Assembly: GCA_041687095.1 (NCBI GenBank)
Contig: JAWLCQ010000216.1
Span: forward strand, 1 to 7,306
Origin: JAWLCQ01 sp041687095
Lineage (GTDB): Bacteria; Planctomycetota; Phycisphaerae; SM23-33
Reading direction: 5' to 3'
Length of the DNA stretch: 7,306 nucleotides
Position 1 is the first letter of the stretch. The number at the start of each line of letters is the position of its first letter. Below, piece by piece: positions 5,960 to 7,306 of the stretch. The position numbers and the translations under genes are program-made. The notes under the pieces were generated by a model, which saw only the letters and a list, made by a program, of their open reading frames with translations, was not told the origin of the DNA and searched no databases.

Positions 5960-6934
5960 ATGGCCGTCATCGCAGGCATTGACGAAGCGGGGCTGGGGCC
6001 GGTGCTGGGGCCGCTGGTGGTGTCGGCGGTCGCGTTCCGCGTTCCCGACGCGTCCGCCGACGAGTGCATGTGGCGGCTGCTGAGCCCCGCCGTCACGCGC
6101 AAGGCCGCCCGCAAGGCCTCCGCCTCCATCGCCGTCGCCGACAGCAAGAAGCTCTTCAACCGCGCGAAGGCCGACGGGCTGCGGCACCTGGAGCGGGGGG
6201 TGCTGAGCATGATCGCCACCCGCCTGCCCGCCCCGCCCGCGTCGCTCCGCGCCCTGCTGAACGCGGTCAGCCCCGCCGTCGCGGAGCACATGCCCCGCTA
6301 CCCCTGGTACGCCGACACCGACCTGGACCTGCCGCGCGAGGGCACGGCGGTGGACGTATCGCTGACGGCCAATGCCCTGGGCGTGGCGCTGCAGCAGTGC
6401 GGGATGCGGCTGGAGTCGGTGCGGTGCGAGGTGCTGCTGGCGGGCGAGTTCAACCGCATGGTCGCCGCCACGCGGAACAAGTCCGCCGTGACGTCGAACA
6501 TGCTGTCGCGGCTGCTGGTGCGGCTGTGCAAGCGGTGGGGGGGCGAGGGGTTGCGGGTGTACATCGACCGCCAGGGCGGGCGGATGCGCTACCTGCCCGA
6601 GCTGCAGCAGACGTTCCCGGGCTGCGAGTTCCGCATCCTCGACGAGTGCGAAACCTGCAGCGCCTACCGCATCACCTCCGGGGGCAAGGAGGTGGAAGTG
6701 TGGTTCCGCACCGAGTGCGAGGAGCAGCACCTGCCGGTGGCGATGGCGTCGATGACGAGCAAGTACGTCCGCGAGCTGTTCATGACGCTCTTCAACGGGT
6801 TCTGGGCGCAGCACGTGCCCGACCTGCGCCCGACGGCGGGGTACTACACGGACGGAAGGCGATTCTACGAGGAGATCCGCGAGGCGATGGGGCGGCTGGG
6901 AGTTGACGAGTCGCTGGTGTACCGCAGCCGGTAG
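5960..6934 (+). CDS. Divergent RNase HII-like protein with large insertion
   Basis: The product has 324 residues, against about 200 for a typical RNase HII. The N-terminus GIDEAGLGPVLGP (6-18) matches the RNase HII signature DEAGRGP, and ADSKKL (60-65) matches the DSKKL block. VYIDRQGG (200-207) supplies the third acidic residue, D203. SMTSKYVRELFM (264-275) aligns with the SxxAKVTRDxxM block, and GYYT (294-297) with the GYGT tyrosine motif. Two key positions differ. The arginine of the GRG motif, which reads the ribose 2'-OH in RNase HII, is L12. The fourth metal-binding aspartate is E272. D8 and E9 are kept. Spacing from DSKKL to D203 is about 140 residues instead of about 60, so an extra domain or subdomain is inserted (roughly 75-195). 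The start is 3 bases after the TGA of the VWA gene, and no strong ribosome binding site is close, so translation is probably coupled. It could be an RNase HII with altered specificity or a repurposed RNase H fold. It should not be assumed to be the housekeeping rnhB. Confidence 0.8.
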   Translation: MAVIAGIDEAGLGPVLGPLVVSAVAFRVPDASADECMWRLLSPAVTRKAARKASASIAVADSKKLFNRAKADGLRHLERGVLSMIATRLPAPPASLRALLNAVSPAVAEHMPRYPWYADTDLDLPREGTAVDVSLTANALGVALQQCGMRLESVRCEVLLAGEFNRMVAATRNKSAVTSNMLSRLLVRLCKRWGGEGLRVYIDRQGGRMRYLPELQQTFPGCEFRILDECETCSAYRITSGGKEVEVWFRTECEEQHLPVAMASMTSKYVRELFMTLFNGFWAQHVPDLRPTAGYYTDGRRFYEEIREAMGRLGVDESLVYRSR

Positions 6935-6954
6935 CAAGGCGATTTGGGATTTGG

Positions 6955-6968
6955 GTAACCGTTCACGC
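6955..6968 (+). repeat. GTAACCGTTCACGC box, copy 1
   Basis: The 14-base sequence GTAACCGTTCACGC begins 21 bases after the stop codon of the RNase HII-like gene. An identical copy lies at 7074-7087, 119 bases on, in the same orientation. An exact 14-base match in so short a region is unlikely by chance. I recall TAACCGTTCACG as a common intergenic box in planctomycetes, but could not check this. Confidence 0.6.
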
Positions 6969-7014
6969 CTCTGCATGCGACGGCAGCCGCCTAAAGAAAC
7001 AGCCGGAGAAAAGG

Positions 7015-7045
7015 GGATTACACAGATTTCAGGATTACACACAGA
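7015..7045 (+). repeat. Imperfect tandem of GGATTACACA
   Basis: GGATTACACAGA (7015-7026) is followed 17 bases on by GGATTACACACAGA (7032-7045). The sequence is noticeably more AT-rich than its surroundings. It is enclosed between the two GTAACCGTTCACGC boxes. Similar ATTACACAG arrays are familiar from intergenic regions of many environmental bacteria (recollection only). Confidence 0.5.
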
Positions 7046-7073
7046 AGAGCGGGAAGAGCGATATTCCCCTCCT

Positions 7074-7087
7074 GTAACCGTTCACGC
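7074..7087 (+). repeat. GTAACCGTTCACGC box, copy 2
   Basis: Exact second copy of the box at 6955-6968, same orientation. It is followed a few bases later by the palindrome CCCCCGGGGG (7092-7101). The two boxes bracket the GGATTACACA tandem. Confidence 0.6.
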
Positions 7088-7130
7088 GGCGCCCCCGGGG
7101 GTCTGAGAAAGACGGCCGCCATCCGAACCT

Positions 7131-7171
7131 CCCCACCGACCCCGCGTCGGTGGAAGGCGGCTATTGACTAC
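7131..7171 (-). repeat. Hairpin repeat, copy 1
   Basis: Arms CCACCGAC (7133-7140) and GTCGGTGG (7146-7153) form a perfect 8-bp stem with loop CCCGC; the identical block spans 7131-7153. It is followed by CGGCTATTGACTAC (7158-7171), which matches CGGCTCTCGACTAC in copy 2 at 12 of 14 positions. Read on the minus strand each unit starts with GTAGTC, then AGCCG, then the stem-loop. This is loosely like REP elements, where a GTAG tetranucleotide precedes a hairpin, though here the gap is longer. There is no T-run after either arm, so it is not an intrinsic terminator. Confidence 0.65.
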
Positions 7172-7210
7172 TCGCGGGCCCCCACGAGCCTCTTGCTTCT
7201 TCTTCTTTTC
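7171..7210 (+). terminator. Terminator-like hairpin with pyrimidine tail
   Basis: CTCGCGGG (7171-7178) and CCCACGAG (7181-7188) pair at seven of eight positions, with only two bases between arms, so the top would open to a larger loop. It is followed by a pyrimidine stretch (7191-7210) with 13 T in 20 bases, including TTTT at 7206-7209. It lies about 240 bases after the RNase HII-like stop codon, in the right orientation to end that transcript. The T-tract is interrupted by C, so termination would be weak. It lies between the two hairpin repeat copies. Confidence 0.35.
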
Positions 7211-7252
7211 CCCACCGACCCCGCGTCGGTGGTTCAAACGGCTCTCGACTAC
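7210..7252 (-). repeat. Hairpin repeat, copy 2
   Basis: The block 7210-7232 is identical over 23 bases to 7131-7153: stem CCACCGAC (7212-7219) and GTCGGTGG (7225-7232) around CCCGC. The companion box CGGCTCTCGACTAC lies at 7239-7252, two bases farther from the stem than in copy 1. Copies are 79 bases apart and in the same orientation, and the intervening sequence is unrelated to either. Two copies of this size and spacing do not fit a CRISPR array. Confidence 0.65.
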
Positions 7253-7306
7253 AGCCAGCGCGCGCCGGGTCCGCGCATCGTCCGCGCCCGTGGGTGATCC
7301 CGTAGT

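Larger units (their letters stand above)
6935..7306. other. Repeat-rich non-coding region, no gene supported
   Basis: I find no convincing gene in these 372 bases. Open frames exist on both strands, but they run through hairpin repeats and lack recognisable protein sequence. On the minus strand a frame entering from the right edge meets a TAG at 7249-7251; it could be the end of a neighbouring gene, but 18 codons are too few to judge. The region instead carries the boxes, tandem, hairpin repeats and terminator-like element listed separately. A perfect CCCCCGGGGG palindrome lies at 7092-7101. Confidence 0.6.

Noticed and set aside
2918..7042. A 1374-codon open frame on the minus strand covering almost the whole right half
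   Set aside because: It lies antisense to two genes with clear domain motifs, runs through the intergenic palindrome, and its composition (Arg, Gly, Ala, Glu, His, Pro) is typical of an antisense frame in high-GC DNA. It has no recognisable domain.
7131..7232. CRISPR array
   Set aside because: Only two copies, a 56-base gap and a short palindromic unit with a companion box; no further repeats and no cas genes are visible.
7249..7306. C-terminal end of a minus-strand gene entering from the right edge
   Set aside because: Only 18 codons are in view, with no recognisable sequence, and the stop codon falls inside the companion box of the repeat, so a chance frame is as likely.

Overview
The window is very GC-rich, with strongly G/C-biased third codon positions. 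It carries four complete protein genes in two divergent pairs. A planctomycete, perhaps one of the Phycisphaerae, fits best. That inference rests on gene content (a membrane-anchored VWA plus glutamine-amidotransferase-like protein, a PF12831-type FAD oxidoreductase beside a beta-helix glycosidase, and a divergent RNase HII-like protein) and on the style of the short intergenic repeats. No marker gene is present to prove it.

Left part, minus strand (115-2921): a FAD-dependent oxidoreductase is followed 80 bases downstream by a clan GH-N (GH28/GH49-like) right-handed beta-helix glycoside hydrolase. They probably form a small carbohydrate-catabolic operon. The spacer between them is largely a degenerate 9-base tandem repeat that abuts the ribosome binding site of the second gene.

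Middle (2922-3334): a 413-base divergent control region. It contains a large nested palindrome centred near 3173, with perfect 12-bp arms enclosing three hairpins, near-perfect 16-bp outer arms, and still farther out a mirror-image pair of promoter-like elements. Each of these has CGTTGT, an 18-base gap, then GTATGCT; one points toward the FAD gene and the other toward the VWA gene.

Right part, plus strand (3335-6934): a six-TM VWA/GATase-like envelope protein, then, after a 3-base gap, a 324-residue RNase HII-like protein with changed substrate-recognition and metal-binding residues and a large insertion. The two are probably translationally coupled.

End (6935-7306): a non-coding stretch packed with short repeats. 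It holds two copies of a GTAACCGTTCACGC box, a GGATTACACA tandem, two copies of a 23-base hairpin repeat, and a terminator-like hairpin followed by a pyrimidine tract. No gene could be supported there. The points most worth following up are the altered RNase HII-like protein coupled to the VWA protein, and the mirror-symmetric divergent promoter built around a nested palindrome.
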